Shown here piece after piece: positions 17,213-26,020 of a stretch of DNA of 64,000 bases. This DNA comes from Streptomyces sp. SDr-06 (lineage in GTDB: Bacteria; Actinomycetota; Actinomycetes; Streptomycetales; Streptomycetaceae), in contig NZ_QOLA01000026.1 in the NCBI RefSeq assembly GCF_003324565.1, positions 35,086-99,085 of the forward strand. The letters are read 5' to 3'. The translations under genes were made by a program, and so were the position numbers. Within the stretch, counting starts at the first letter, position 1. Each line of letters starts with the position of its first letter. The notes beneath the pieces were generated by a model. That model was not told the origin of the DNA. It saw only the letters and a program-made list of their open reading frames with translations, and did no database searches.

Positions 17213-17456
17213 GGGGAGCTCCTCTCACCCGGCCGGGACCGGCCGGACGCACCGGCCCGGCGGCGCGTCGTGGGCGCTACCGCCGACCGGAGGGGTGTGG
17301 GGACGGGGAGCGGGGGGACCGTCGCCGGTCCGCGCCGCTGTGACTTCGCTCCATGTCCTCACCCCCTTCCCGGGCTCCTGGTCCCGCTGGGGACCGGCTG
17401 TCGACCCTACCCGCTATTTGCATATCTGCGCAAATACCCGGGTGCCGGACCGCCCC
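17213..17456. other. Intergenic region upstream of mgtC-like gene
   Basis: Between the start of the MgtC-like gene and the end of the phosphodiester glycosidase gene, both on the minus strand. Contains the mgtC-like promoter; no gene, RNA or recognisable leader structure was identified. Confidence 0.4.
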
Positions 17457-18713
17457 TCACTTCCCGTACACGGCCACGAAGTCCCGGGTCGCCTGGTTGT
17501 AGTAGCGCTCGGGCGGATTCTCGAAGTCGAGCAGGTTGGTGGGCTTCGGGTCGGCGGGGTCCTGCGCCGGGTCGTAGCTCATGAAGGAGGGCCAGGCGCG
17601 GTTCATGTCGAGCGGCATCGCCCGCACGGCCCCCGCCTGCTGCATGAGTTCGGCGAGGCTCCGGGCGGTGAGCGCCTGCCCGACGACCATGATGACGTCG
17701 CCCTGCGCCGTCACACCGACCCCCGAGCGCTCCACGAACATCCGGCTCTGGTCGGTGGCGCCCCACTTGGAGTCGACGTCGATGTCGGGCACGACCCTGC
17801 CGTTGTCGACCATGAGCTCAAGACACTGGCGTACGCCGACCACGTCGCGCGTCATCGCCATGTCACGCCCCCACACGCCGATCCTGATCGAGCCGTCCCG
17901 GTAGAAGACCTCCGAGGCCGCGCCGTCGCGCAGCCTCCCCGCCGTCTCGCCGTCGAGGTAGAAGCCGCCGCGCGAACCACCGTCGGTGATCTTGAAACCG
18001 CCGTTCCATGTGGCGAGGAGGCCGGTGCGCCTGCCCTTCGGGATGGTGGGCGGCACGGAGAACGTGCCGCCGGGCTCGCGCACTCCCGGGTGCAGTTCGA
18101 AGCGGGCCTTCGTACCGCTGATCCAGGCGACGGCCGCCTGATAGGAGGTGTGGTCGCGGTCGGGCCGTACGTAGGTGCCCTGCACCACGGGTTCACCGTG
18201 CGCGGCGCTCAGGACCCGCCACACGCCCTCCCCCGGCAGCGCCGGGGCGACCAGCGGCCGCATCGGGGCGCGCAGCGGGATCTCCTGGTGGCGGACCGGC
18301 ACGGCCGGGGCCGTCGCCTTCATCCGGGCCAGCGCCTCACCCGGCAGGTCCCCGCCCACCTGCGGCGGGTCGAGTTCGTACTGGAGGTTCTCCAGCTTGT
18401 CGACGACCGGACCGAGCCGGTGTTCGCGGGCCCAGCCGGCCAGCCGCGCCGCCGTGCTGTCGTCACCGGGGTAGGTCAGCGCCTCCCCCACCGAGTAGCC
18501 GAGGGTGCCGACACAGAGCACGCCCACCGCGAGCGCGCCGCGGGTGGCCAGCCTGCGCCGCTTGAGCTGATGCGGCGTCAGTGCGCTCCGGGGCCGCCAC
18601 GGCACCAGGCGCCGTCGGCGGGGTGGTGCCGCGTCGCGCGGGGCCATCGGGTCGGGTCCGTTCCGTTCGCCCTCGACGCCGCCGCCGTTCGGCCGTCCCG
18701 ACCTGTGCGCCAT
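17457..18713 (-). CDS. phosphodiester glycosidase (NAGPA-domain) membrane-anchored protein
   Basis: 418 residues. An Arg-rich cytoplasmic N-terminus is followed by one transmembrane segment (ATRGALAVGVLCVGTLGYS, around residues 60-80) and an extracytoplasmic domain. The C-terminal ~240 residues match the phosphodiester glycosidase/NAGPA family: ATWNGGFKITDGG, VGVRQCLELMVDNG, VGVTAQGDVIMVVGQALT, LMQQAGAVRAMPLDMNRAWPSFMSY. Related enzymes remove GlcNAc or sugars linked through phosphodiesters. ATG 18713 is preferred over 18752 because GAGAGAGGG precedes it. Probably involved in envelope glycan turnover; the substrate is unknown. Confidence 0.85.
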   Translation of the reverse strand: MAHRSGRPNGGGVEGERNGPDPMAPRDAAPPRRRRLVPWRPRSALTPHQLKRRRLATRGALAVGVLCVGTLGYSVGEALTYPGDDSTAARLAGWAREHRLGPVVDKLENLQYELDPPQVGGDLPGEALARMKATAPAVPVRHQEIPLRAPMRPLVAPALPGEGVWRVLSAAHGEPVVQGTYVRPDRDHTSYQAAVAWISGTKARFELHPGVREPGGTFSVPPTIPKGRRTGLLATWNGGFKITDGGSRGGFYLDGETAGRLRDGAASEVFYRDGSIRIGVWGRDMAMTRDVVGVRQCLELMVDNGRVVPDIDVDSKWGATDQSRMFVERSGVGVTAQGDVIMVVGQALTARSLAELMQQAGAVRAMPLDMNRAWPSFMSYDPAQDPADPKPTNLLDFENPPERYYNQATRDFVAVYGK

Positions 18714-19053
18714 GTCGCCCTCTCTCGGCCTGCTCGGGACCTCGCGGTCCATCGCACGGAGGTCTCGCTCCTCCGCGGACGACAGTCGTGAGTCGGCCGC
18801 CGTGCCGTTTCACAACCTAAGCGCGCTTTTCCGACATATCGACCGGGGCCGGGCGACCGGATTACCCTCTGGCCGCCGCCGGCGCGCACGACGCTGCGTG
18901 AGGTGATGGGGTTTCATCCGGCCCGGAGCAGGGGGCGGCTGCCGGTGGGCGGAGCTGTCGGACACGGCCGCAGGGACGATCTCCCGGCCGTGCGGTGAAC
19001 CTCTCGGAGCCCGCGCACCGCGCCGCCCGGGCCTGCGGCAGGCCACCTGCCGA
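18714..19053. other. Intergenic region, no gene seen
   Basis: 340 nt between two minus-strand genes. Includes a lower-GC patch near 18810-18845 likely to be the promoter of the glycosidase gene. The small open frames on either strand lack supporting features. Confidence 0.4.
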
Positions 19054-19629
19054 CTACACGACCGAGGACGCCCCGTCGGCCCCGAAGGGGGCCTGGCCGA
19101 GCGGCCCCGAAGACACCAACGGCCCTTCCCCCGTGGGAAGTTCGAGCTCGGGACGGTCCCACATCACCGCGGGCGGGCGGGCCACGACAGTACCGACGCG
19201 CCGCGCCCCCACGCCGAGGTAGAAGCCCTCGGCGGGCGGATGGGAGACGATCCGCACGCCGGCCAGTCCGGCCGCGCGCGCCTCGCGCTTCATGTGGTCC
19301 ATGAGGAGGCGCCCGATCCCCCGGCCCTGTGCGTCGTCCGCGACGAACATCAGGTCCAGTTCGGGCGGGCTCAGGACCAGCGCGTAGAAGCCGAGGATCC
19401 GGCCGTCCTGGCCGACGGCGACATGGACCCGATGGGTCTCGATGTAGTCCGGGCCCACCCGGTATCCGGCGATCATCGGCGCGTACGGGCCCTCGTAGGC
19501 GCTGGAGGTGCGGACCAGGCGGGTCAGCCGTCTGGCGTCGCGGGCGCTCGCCCGGCGGACGCTCGCCCCGGCGCGCTCGTCGCGGCCCCCACCCGTAACG
19601 CGTGAAGTCATGAGGAGAGTATTACTCAC
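19054..19629 (-). CDS. GNAT-family N-acetyltransferase
   Basis: 191 residues; acetyl-CoA motif A is DLMFVADDAQGRGIGRLLMDHMKREARAAG (Q/R-x-x-G-x-G/A as QGRGIG), followed by the GVRIVSHPPAEGFYLGVGARRVG C-terminal fold. GTG 19629 is chosen: it overlaps the upstream regulator's stop codon as GTGA and is preceded by GGAAGGAGGGG; the later ATG 19611 has no ribosome site. Coupling to the ArsR-type regulator suggests a shared small-molecule response. Substrate unknown. Confidence 0.85.
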   Translation of the reverse strand: MSNTLLMTSRVTGGGRDERAGASVRRASARDARRLTRLVRTSSAYEGPYAPMIAGYRVGPDYIETHRVHVAVGQDGRILGFYALVLSPPELDLMFVADDAQGRGIGRLLMDHMKREARAAGLAGVRIVSHPPAEGFYLGVGARRVGTVVARPPAVMWDRPELELPTGEGPLVSSGPLGQAPFGADGASSVV

Positions 19630-20639
19630 CGGATCTGCGCCCCTCCTTCCGGGCCGGGCCGCACGCCTGCGCCCCCGCCCGGCGCCGCGACCAGGACCTC
19701 CCCGGCCGGGGTCCGGTAGTAGAGGACCGAGCGGCCCGAGCGGCGCCGTCCGACCAGCCCGGCGTCGAGCAGGATCCTGAGGTGGCGGCCCACCGAGCCG
19801 AGGCCCTGGCCGGTGAGCGCCACCAGGTGGCTCGTGCTCTTCGGGGCGTCGAGCAGGGCGAGCACGCCCGCGCGGGCCGGTCCCAGCAGCGCGCCCAGGG
19901 CCTGGGGCGCCGCCGGCCGGGCGGGCTCGGCGAGCGCTCCCGCACACGAGTAGACGATGCCGTAGTGCCCCCGGTCGTCCCAGGTGACCCAGCAGGGGCG
20001 CGGGGTGACCGGCAGGAACAGCAGGTGGGCCGCCGAGATGTCCCGCGGCGGGCGGTCCTGCACGTTGATCTGGAGCCGGCTGTCGCCGAGCCAGCGCATC
20101 CCGGGCCGCATGTCGTCGAGCACCGCCGCCCAGCCGCCCCGGCTCAGTTGCCCGGTGCGCGCGATGATGTCGGCCTCCATGATCCGGCGCCGCCGGGCCC
20201 AGTCCGGGCCCACCACCCGCGTCCACAGCCAGTCGAGCAGGTCCGCGGTGCGGTGCTGGAGATCGGGGCCGCGCAGGGAGGCGGGCAGCGGGCCGCCGAT
20301 CGTCTCGGCGAGGTCGGCGTGCACGACCGCGGCCGGGGTGTCCCTGATCTCCGCCAGCTCCTCGTGGAACGACCGCTCACCGTCACCGGTCGGTGTCGGC
20401 ACGAGATAGTCCGCCGTCCAGTGGGCGCTGCGCACGGCGCGCACGAGCCGCGCGGTGACCGGGTCGGCCGCCAACCGCGCCCGGAACGCGGGCAGATGGG
20501 CATCGAACCAGGCCCGCTCGCCGGGGTGGCGGGCCACCGGGGCGAGGAGCGCGAAGAGGGTGGCCGTGGTCTCGGCCAGCGGCGAGACCAGGAACCGGCT
20601 GCCCGCGAGCGTGTCCGCGCCGACCTGCCACCACCCCAT
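19626..20639 (-). CDS. ArsR-type winged-helix transcriptional regulator (DUF5937-like N-terminal domain)
   Basis: 337 residues. The C-terminal ~90 residues form an ArsR helix-turn-helix: RAGVLALLDAPKSTSHLVALTGQGLGSVGRHLRILLDAGLV then GRSVLYYRTP for the wing. The large N-terminal domain (residues 1-230) is that seen in many streptomycete ArsR-like regulators near MFS pumps. It is divergent from the MFS transporter (59 nt between starts) and overlaps the GNAT gene by 4 nt, the classical layout for a repressor controlling a pump. No obvious metal-binding cysteines of ArsR are present, so it is likely not metal-responsive. Confidence 0.87.
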   Translation of the reverse strand: MGWWQVGADTLAGSRFLVSPLAETTATLFALLAPVARHPGERAWFDAHLPAFRARLAADPVTARLVRAVRSAHWTADYLVPTPTGDGERSFHEELAEIRDTPAAVVHADLAETIGGPLPASLRGPDLQHRTADLLDWLWTRVVGPDWARRRRIMEADIIARTGQLSRGGWAAVLDDMRPGMRWLGDSRLQINVQDRPPRDISAAHLLFLPVTPRPCWVTWDDRGHYGIVYSCAGALAEPARPAAPQALGALLGPARAGVLALLDAPKSTSHLVALTGQGLGSVGRHLRILLDAGLVGRRRSGRSVLYYRTPAGEVLVAAPGGGAGVRPGPEGGAQIR

Positions 20640-20698
20640 GTTTCGCCTCCCCGCGCAACAGTAACGTCCGCGCGGTACGCACCCCGAGACTCCCCGTC

Positions 20699-21916
20699 AT
20701 GCCCACCTACCGCGGCCTGCTGCGCACCCCGGAATTCACTCCGTTCTTCCTCGTCTGCTCCCTCCAGGTCGCCGCGGCGACGGTCAGCGGCCTGGCACTG
20801 GCCACCCTCGTCTACGCGGCGACCGCCTCGCCGCTGCTCTCGGCGCTGAGCATGTTCGGCACCTCCTTCACCCAGGTGATCGGAGCCGGCCTGCTGATGT
20901 CGGCGGCCGACCGCGTCGCACCACGCGCCGCGACGACCGCGATCGCGCTGACCTGCGCGGTGAGCACCGCCGTGCTCACCGTCCCGGGCCTGCCCGTCGG
21001 CGCGGTGTTCGCGGTGCTGCTCTGCCAGGGCCTGGTGACCTCGGTGGGCGGCGGCGTCCGGTACGGGCTGCTCGACGAGATCCTGCCGAGGGCGCATTAC
21101 CTCCTGGGCCGCTCGGTGCTCAACATGGGCACGGGCCTCACGCAGATCTGCGGATTCGCCCTCGGCGGCGTCCTCGTGGCCGCCCTCTCCCCGCGCGGCA
21201 CCCTGCTCGCGGGCGCCGCCCTGTACGCGGCCGCCGCGGGCGTCGCCCGCCTGCGCCTCGCCCCGCGCCCGCCGCGGGCCTCGGGGCGGCCCTCGGTCAG
21301 CCAGACATGGCGCGTCAACTCCCGCCTGTGGGCGGACGGTTCACGCCGCCGCCTCTACCTCGCCCTGTGGGTGCCGAACGGCCTGGTCGTCGGCTGCGAA
21401 TCGCTCTTCGTGCCGTACGCACCCGACCACGCGGGGCTGCTCTTCGCCTCGGCGGCGCTGGGCATGCTCACCGGGGACACCGTCACCGGCCGCTTCCTGC
21501 CCCCGGGTTGGCGCGCCCGGCTCGCCACCCCGTTCCTGCTGCTCCTCGCCGCGCCCTATGCGGCCCTGGCCGCGCACCCGCCGCTGCCGGTGATCGTCGC
21601 TGCCGTGTCGCTGGCCTCCGTCGGATACGCGGCGAGCCTGCTCAACCAGGAGCGGCTGATGGCCCTGGTCCCGGACCGCATGACGGGCCAGGCCCTGGGG
21701 CTGCACACCAGCGGGATGCTCACGTTCCAGGGTGTGGGCGCCGCCCTCGCGGGCACGGCCGCCCAGCGGACCTCGCCCGGGACGGCCATGGCGGTGATGG
21801 CGGCGGCGTCGATCGTGGTGACGCTGCTGCTCACGGCGGGATCAGGCCGAATTCGCGGTCGCCGGGGGCCCGTTGAGGCCCGGGGCCGCGCACCGCAGCC
21901 CGTGTCCGAGGCGTGA
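20699..21916 (+). CDS. MFS transporter, probable drug/metabolite efflux
   Basis: 405 residues with about 12 transmembrane helices and short loops; the loop GLLMSAADRVAPRAATT is the MFS motif A position after helix 2. The N-terminus MPTYRGLLRTPEFTPFF matches small-molecule efflux MFS proteins. No ribosome site precedes ATG 20699, so the transcript may be leaderless. Divergent from the ArsR-type regulator at 20639, which presumably controls it. Substrate unknown. Confidence 0.88.
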   Translation: MPTYRGLLRTPEFTPFFLVCSLQVAAATVSGLALATLVYAATASPLLSALSMFGTSFTQVIGAGLLMSAADRVAPRAATTAIALTCAVSTAVLTVPGLPVGAVFAVLLCQGLVTSVGGGVRYGLLDEILPRAHYLLGRSVLNMGTGLTQICGFALGGVLVAALSPRGTLLAGAALYAAAAGVARLRLAPRPPRASGRPSVSQTWRVNSRLWADGSRRRLYLALWVPNGLVVGCESLFVPYAPDHAGLLFASAALGMLTGDTVTGRFLPPGWRARLATPFLLLLAAPYAALAAHPPLPVIVAAVSLASVGYAASLLNQERLMALVPDRMTGQALGLHTSGMLTFQGVGAALAGTAAQRTSPGTAMAVMAAASIVVTLLLTAGSGRIRGRRGPVEARGRAPQPVSEA

Positions 21917-21968
21917 GGCGGGCATGGCCGATACCGCGTGGTGTCGGCAGGACGCGAAGGCCACGGGG

Positions 21969-21974
21969 TAGATA
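21969..21974 (+). promoter_or_regulatory. Leaderless-type -10 box TAGATA
   Basis: TAGATA ends 6 nt before ATG 21981, placing the transcription start at or near the start codon. There is only a GGGG run, too close to be a normal ribosome site. Confidence 0.4.
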
Positions 21975-21980
21975 GGGGTC

Positions 21981-22709
21981 ATGACCGACCATCTTCTGTC
22001 GCCCGCCCTCTACGTCTTAATGATCGTCCTGGTCATGAAGGTCATGGACGGGTTGCCCCAGCTCACGTTCAGTCCGCGCAGGCCGCCGAGGGTGGCGGTC
22101 GGTCTCTGGCTGATCGTGGCGGTCCCCTCCCTGCTCCAGTTCGCGTTCCCGGGGATCTACGACGCCCTGCACCGCGACTCCGACCAGATCATCGACCACG
22201 GCCAGTGGTGGCGGGCGTACACCTCCTTCATGGTGCAGGACGGCGGGGTCGGCGGAACCGCGTTCAACCTCTTCGTCCTGGCCCTGATCGGCTACGCCGC
22301 CGAGCGCGTGTGGGGCACCCGCATGCTGCTGGCGCTCGTGCCGGCGCTCCTGCTCGTGTTCAGCGTGGACACCTTCCTGGTCCACGGGCCGCCCGGGGGC
22401 GGCAACTCGGGCCTGACCTTCCGCCTCGCCACCAGCATCGCCGGGCTCGCCCTGCTGACCCGCCCCGGGCGGCGCCACTCGCTGCTCGCCGCCGCCATCT
22501 GCGTGGACGGCGCGGTCCTGCTGCTGCTCGGCGACGGCCACGGCGAACCCATGATCACCGGCATCGTCGCGGGTCTGCTCGCGGCCCTCGTGCAGCGCCG
22601 CTGGCCGCGCGTGTGGAAGCCGGTCGCGGCCGACCCGGCGGCGGTGCGACCGGGCGGGCGCGCCCCCGAGGACGCCCCGGAACCGGAGCGCGACCTGGAG
22701 GGCCACTGA
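21981..22709 (+). CDS. rhomboid-like membrane protein with a TTA codon
   Basis: 242 residues with five to six membrane helices arranged as in rhomboid proteins: GQWWRAYTSFMVQ...AFNLFVLALIGYAAERVWGT corresponds to the GxWWRxxTxxFxH...HLxxNxxxL region, and GGGNSGLTF supplies a GxSG-like serine. The HxxxN histidine is missing, and a clear TM6 histidine is uncertain (HGEPMITGIVAGLLAAL), so protease activity is doubtful. Leucine 13 is a TTA codon (22017-22019), making translation dependent on the bldA tRNA in Streptomyces. The transcript appears leaderless. Function unknown. Confidence 0.75.
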   Translation: MTDHLLSPALYVLMIVLVMKVMDGLPQLTFSPRRPPRVAVGLWLIVAVPSLLQFAFPGIYDALHRDSDQIIDHGQWWRAYTSFMVQDGGVGGTAFNLFVLALIGYAAERVWGTRMLLALVPALLLVFSVDTFLVHGPPGGGNSGLTFRLATSIAGLALLTRPGRRHSLLAAAICVDGAVLLLLGDGHGEPMITGIVAGLLAALVQRRWPRVWKPVAADPAAVRPGGRAPEDAPEPERDLEGH

Positions 22710-22736
22710 GTCCAACCCCCGTACAGAACGGGGAGA

Positions 22737-22767
22737 TTGACTGAGAGCGCACTCCAACTCGTAGCGT
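22737..22767 (+). promoter_or_regulatory. SigA-type promoter for a leaderless SDR transcript
   Basis: TTGACT (-35) and TAGCGT (-10) separated by 19 nt; the -10 ends 7 nt before ATG 22775, so the mRNA would start at or next to the start codon, matching the absence of a ribosome site. Confidence 0.5.
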
Positions 22768-22774
22768 CTTAGGC

Positions 22775-23782
22775 ATGACCCACTCCGCACAGCACACTCC
22801 CCAGCACGCCATCGGATCCGGATTCGGGGCCCACAGCACCACCACGGACGTCCTGGCCGGGGCCGACCTCACGGGGCGGCTCGCCCTCGTCACGGGCGGA
22901 TACTCGGGGCTCGGCCTGGAGACGACACGTGCGCTCGCCGGGGCGGGCGCACGCGTCGTGGTGCCCGCCCGCCGGCTCGATGTGGCCCGCGCCGCCGTGG
23001 CGGGCCTGCCCGGCGTCGAGGTCGACGCGCTGGACCTCGCCGACCTCGACAGCGTGCGCGCCTTCGCCGACCGCTTCCTCGCCACCGGCCGCGCCCTCGA
23101 CATCCTGGTCAACAGCGCCGGGGTGATGGCCTGCCCCGAGACCCGGGTGGGGCCGGGCTGGGAGGCCCAGTTCGCCACCAACCACCTCGGGCACTACGCG
23201 CTGGTCAACCGGCTGTGGCCGGCCCTCGCCGCGGGCGGGGCCCGGGTCGTGTCGGTCTCCTCCCGCGGCCACCAGCTCTCCGCCATCCGCTGGGACGACC
23301 CGCACTTCACCCGGGGCTACGACAAGTGGCAGGCGTACGGGCAGGCGAAGACGGCCAACGTGCTGTTCGCCGTCCACCTCGACGCCCTGGGCCGGGACGC
23401 GGGCGTGCGGGCGTTCTCGCTGCACCCGGGCGAGATCAACACGGCACTCGTCCGCCACGTGTCCGACGAGGAGCGCGTCGCCGCGGGCTGGGTCGACGAG
23501 CAGGGCAACTGGTCGCTCGACTTCAAGACCCCCGAGCAGGGCGCCGCCACCCAGGTGTGGGCGGCGACCTCCCCGCGGCTCGCGGGCCTGGGCGGCGTCT
23601 ACTGCGAGGACTGCGACCTCGCGGAGCCCGCGGCGCCGGGCGCGAACGGCGTCGTCGGGGGCGAACTCGACCACGACGCGCTCACCCCCGGCGTCCGCCC
23701 GCACGCCACCGACCCCGAGCAGGCCGCCCGGCTGTGGGCGCTCTCGGCCGAGCTCACCGGCGTCGACGCGTTCGCGGCCTAG
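22775..23782 (+). CDS. short-chain dehydrogenase/reductase
   Basis: 335 residues. Cofactor motif TGGYSGLGLE (TGxxxGxG), NSAG (NNAG equivalent), the catalytic serine region VVSVSSRGHQ and the YGQAK (YxxxK) pair are all present, as in the WW-oxidoreductase/retinol-dehydrogenase-like SDR group. The NADP(H)-type ARRLD follows the second strand. C-terminal part includes YCEDCDLAEP, common to actinobacterial members of this subgroup. Likely a stand-alone oxidoreductase; substrate unknown. Confidence 0.9.
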   Translation: MTHSAQHTPQHAIGSGFGAHSTTTDVLAGADLTGRLALVTGGYSGLGLETTRALAGAGARVVVPARRLDVARAAVAGLPGVEVDALDLADLDSVRAFADRFLATGRALDILVNSAGVMACPETRVGPGWEAQFATNHLGHYALVNRLWPALAAGGARVVSVSSRGHQLSAIRWDDPHFTRGYDKWQAYGQAKTANVLFAVHLDALGRDAGVRAFSLHPGEINTALVRHVSDEERVAAGWVDEQGNWSLDFKTPEQGAATQVWAATSPRLAGLGGVYCEDCDLAEPAAPGANGVVGGELDHDALTPGVRPHATDPEQAARLWALSAELTGVDAFAA

Positions 23783-23793
23783 GGACGGGGTCC

Positions 23794-25233
23794 TCAGCCG
23801 CGGTACGTCTCCAGGAGGCGCAGCCACACCTCGCTGATCGTCGGGTACGAGGGGACCGCGTGCCACAGGCGCTCCACCGGGACCTCTCCCGCGATGGCCA
23901 CCGTCGCCGAGTGGATGAGCTCGCCGACGCCGGGGCCGACGAAGGTGACACCGAGCACGACGCTCCGGTCCTCGTCGACGATCATGCGGGCCCGGCCGCG
24001 GTAGTCGTCGGCGTACAGACCGGCTCCCGCCACGCCGCTCATGTCGTAGTCGACACAGCGCACCCGGTGCCCCGCGGCCTGCGCCTCGGCCAGCGTGAGC
24101 CCGGCCGAGGCGGCCTCGGGGTCGGTGAAGACGACCTGCGGGACGGCCGCGTGGTCGGCCGTCGCGGCGTGCGCGCCCCAGCGGTCGCTCTCCAGGACCG
24201 GAGCCCCGGCGGCGCGGGCCGCGATGGCCGCTCCGGCGATCCGGGCCTGGTACTTGCCCTGATGGGTGAGGAGCGCACGGTGGTTCACGTCGCCGACCGC
24301 GTACAGCCAGTCGCTTCCCTCGACGCGGCAGGAGTCGTCGACGGGCAGCCAGGAGCCCGGTTCGATGCCGATGGTGTCCAGGCCGATGTCGTCGGTGCGC
24401 GGCGCGCGGCCGGTGGCGAAGAGGATCTCGTCGGCCTCCAGCCGCTCGTCGCCCTCGGGGCCGCGCACCGACACCGTCACCGCGCCGGTCGCCACGTTGC
24501 GTACGACACCGGTGACCGAGGTGCGCATGCGCAGCTCCGCGCCCGCCTCGCGCAGCGCGTCGGCGACCAGCTCCCCGGCGAAGGGCTCCATCCTGGGCAG
24601 CAGCCCGTCGCCGCGCACCAGCAGCGTCACCTCGGCGCCGAGGGCCTGCCAGGCGGTGGCCATCTCGACCGCCACCACTCCCCCGCCGACCACCACGAGC
24701 CGGCCCGGCACCTGCTGGGCGCTGGTGGCCTCGCGGCTGGTCCACGGGTTCACGTCGGCCAGGCCGTCGAGGTCGGGGAGCTGGGCGCGGCTGCCCGTGC
24801 ACACGGCGACCGCGTGCCGGGCGGTGAGGACGTGGTGCTCGCCCTCGGGGCTGGTGACGCTGACCTTGCGGGTGCCGTACAGGCGACCGTGGCCGCGGTA
24901 GAGGTGGGCGCCGATGCCGTCGAGCCAGGCGACCTGGCCGTCGTCCTTCCAGTGGGAGGTGTACTCGTCGCGGTGGGCGAGGACCGCCTGCGCGTCGAGC
25001 GGGCCCTGCACCGCCTGGCGCAGCCCCGGCACCCTGCGGGCCTCCGCACGGGCGACGACCGGGCGCAGCAGCGCCTTGCTGGGCATGCAGGCCCAGTACG
25101 AGCACTCGCCCCCGACCAGTTCGCTCTCCACCACCGCACAGCTCAGGCCGGCCGCCCGCACCCGGTCGGCGACGTTCTCGCCCACCGGCCCCGCGCCCAG
25201 CACCACCACGTCGTATTCCTCGGCTTCCGTCAT
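23794..25233 (-). CDS. FAD-dependent pyridine nucleotide-disulfide oxidoreductase (lipoamide dehydrogenase-like)
   Basis: 479 residues. FAD motif VVVLGAGPVGENVA, the redox-active disulfide GGECSYWACMPSK (C-x4-C), the NAD-binding VVVGGGVVAVEMATAW, the second FAD motif LYAVGDVNHRALLTH and the C-terminal interface with HAVPSYPTISE are all present. The family includes lipoamide dehydrogenase, mycothione reductase and mercuric reductase; the exact substrate cannot be fixed. The ATG at 25233 starts just before the dinucleotide fold; the much longer open frame upstream runs through the thioredoxin region on the other strand and is a shadow. Divergent from the thioredoxin gene, suggesting a redox pair. 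Confidence 0.88.
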   Translation of the reverse strand: MTEAEEYDVVVLGAGPVGENVADRVRAAGLSCAVVESELVGGECSYWACMPSKALLRPVVARAEARRVPGLRQAVQGPLDAQAVLAHRDEYTSHWKDDGQVAWLDGIGAHLYRGHGRLYGTRKVSVTSPEGEHHVLTARHAVAVCTGSRAQLPDLDGLADVNPWTSREATSAQQVPGRLVVVGGGVVAVEMATAWQALGAEVTLLVRGDGLLPRMEPFAGELVADALREAGAELRMRTSVTGVVRNVATGAVTVSVRGPEGDERLEADEILFATGRAPRTDDIGLDTIGIEPGSWLPVDDSCRVEGSDWLYAVGDVNHRALLTHQGKYQARIAGAAIAARAAGAPVLESDRWGAHAATADHAAVPQVVFTDPEAASAGLTLAEAQAAGHRVRCVDYDMSGVAGAGLYADDYRGRARMIVDEDRSVVLGVTFVGPGVGELIHSATVAIAGEVPVERLWHAVPSYPTISEVWLRLLETYRG

Positions 25234-25360
25234 GGGCCCAGTCTGGTGTGCGGTGTACACGGAGGCCACAGGGGGCACCCGCCCAGGATGGAATACCGCG
25301 TCGGCGAACGCGGTTGTGCGAGGCGGCCCCACCCCCCGGGGCCGGGAAGAGGTGTAAGTG

Positions 25361-25726
25361 ATGGCGACTGTCGAGCTGACCAAAGAGAACTTCGACTCGG
25401 TCGTGTCCGACAACGGATTCGTGCTGATCGACTTCTGGGCCTCCTGGTGCGGCCCGTGCCGGCAGTTCGCCCCGGTGTTCGAGGCCGCCTCCGAGCGCCA
25501 TGAGGATCTGGTCTTCGCGAAGGTGGACACGGAGGCCCAGCAGGAGCTGGCGGCGGCCTTCGAGATCCGGTCGATTCCGACCCTGATGATCGTCCGGGAC
25601 AACGTGGCGGTCTTCGCGCAGCCCGGCGCGCTGCCCGAGGCCGCCCTTGAGGACGTCATCGGACAGGCCCGCGGCCTGGACATGGACGAGGTCCGCAAGT
25701 CGGTCGAGGCGGCGCAGCAGCAGTAG
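25361..25726 (+). CDS. thioredoxin
   Basis: 121 residues with the active site FWASWCGPCRQFAP (CGPC at residues ~31-34), cis-proline loop IRSIPTLMI and the normal thioredoxin length plus a short C-terminal helix ending QQQ. ATG 25361 is preferred over GTG 25358, with GGGAAGAGG 9 nt upstream. A cytoplasmic disulfide reductase; it is divergent from a flavoprotein disulfide oxidoreductase. Strong terminator at 25754. Confidence 0.95.
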   Translation: MATVELTKENFDSVVSDNGFVLIDFWASWCGPCRQFAPVFEAASERHEDLVFAKVDTEAQQELAAAFEIRSIPTLMIVRDNVAVFAQPGALPEAALEDVIGQARGLDMDEVRKSVEAAQQQ

Positions 25727-25753
25727 CCCCGCCCCCGCCAAGCGTTCACCCGT

Positions 25754-25781
25754 GGCCTCCTCCCCCGACGGGGAGGGGGCC
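25754..25781 (+). terminator. Terminator hairpin after thioredoxin
   Basis: Stem GGCCTCCTCCCC / GGGGAGGGGGCC (11 of 12 pairs) with CGAC loop, 27 nt after the thioredoxin stop. Confidence 0.7.
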
Positions 25782-26020
25782 GCGGTGATGTCCGGGCCGG
25801 AATCCGCCATTGCTGGGCGCCGCCGGGGCGTCGGTTACCGGTCAGCCGCCCGGGTGCGGGCGCCCGGGTCCCTTCCGCACGCTGTGGCCGAGGCCGGGTC
25901 AAGATGGCAACCGGCGCCAATCCACGGCCAGTTCGCCCCCGCCGGGTTCGAGCCAGCCGAGGGTGGGCGGTGTGAGGATTCGGCGGACGTGGCGTGTGCC
26001 TGCTCCTACTCTCCGTCCTC

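Noticed and set aside
17213..17456. Magnesium riboswitch upstream of mgtC-like gene
   Set aside because: No M-box-like conserved core could be recognised by eye.
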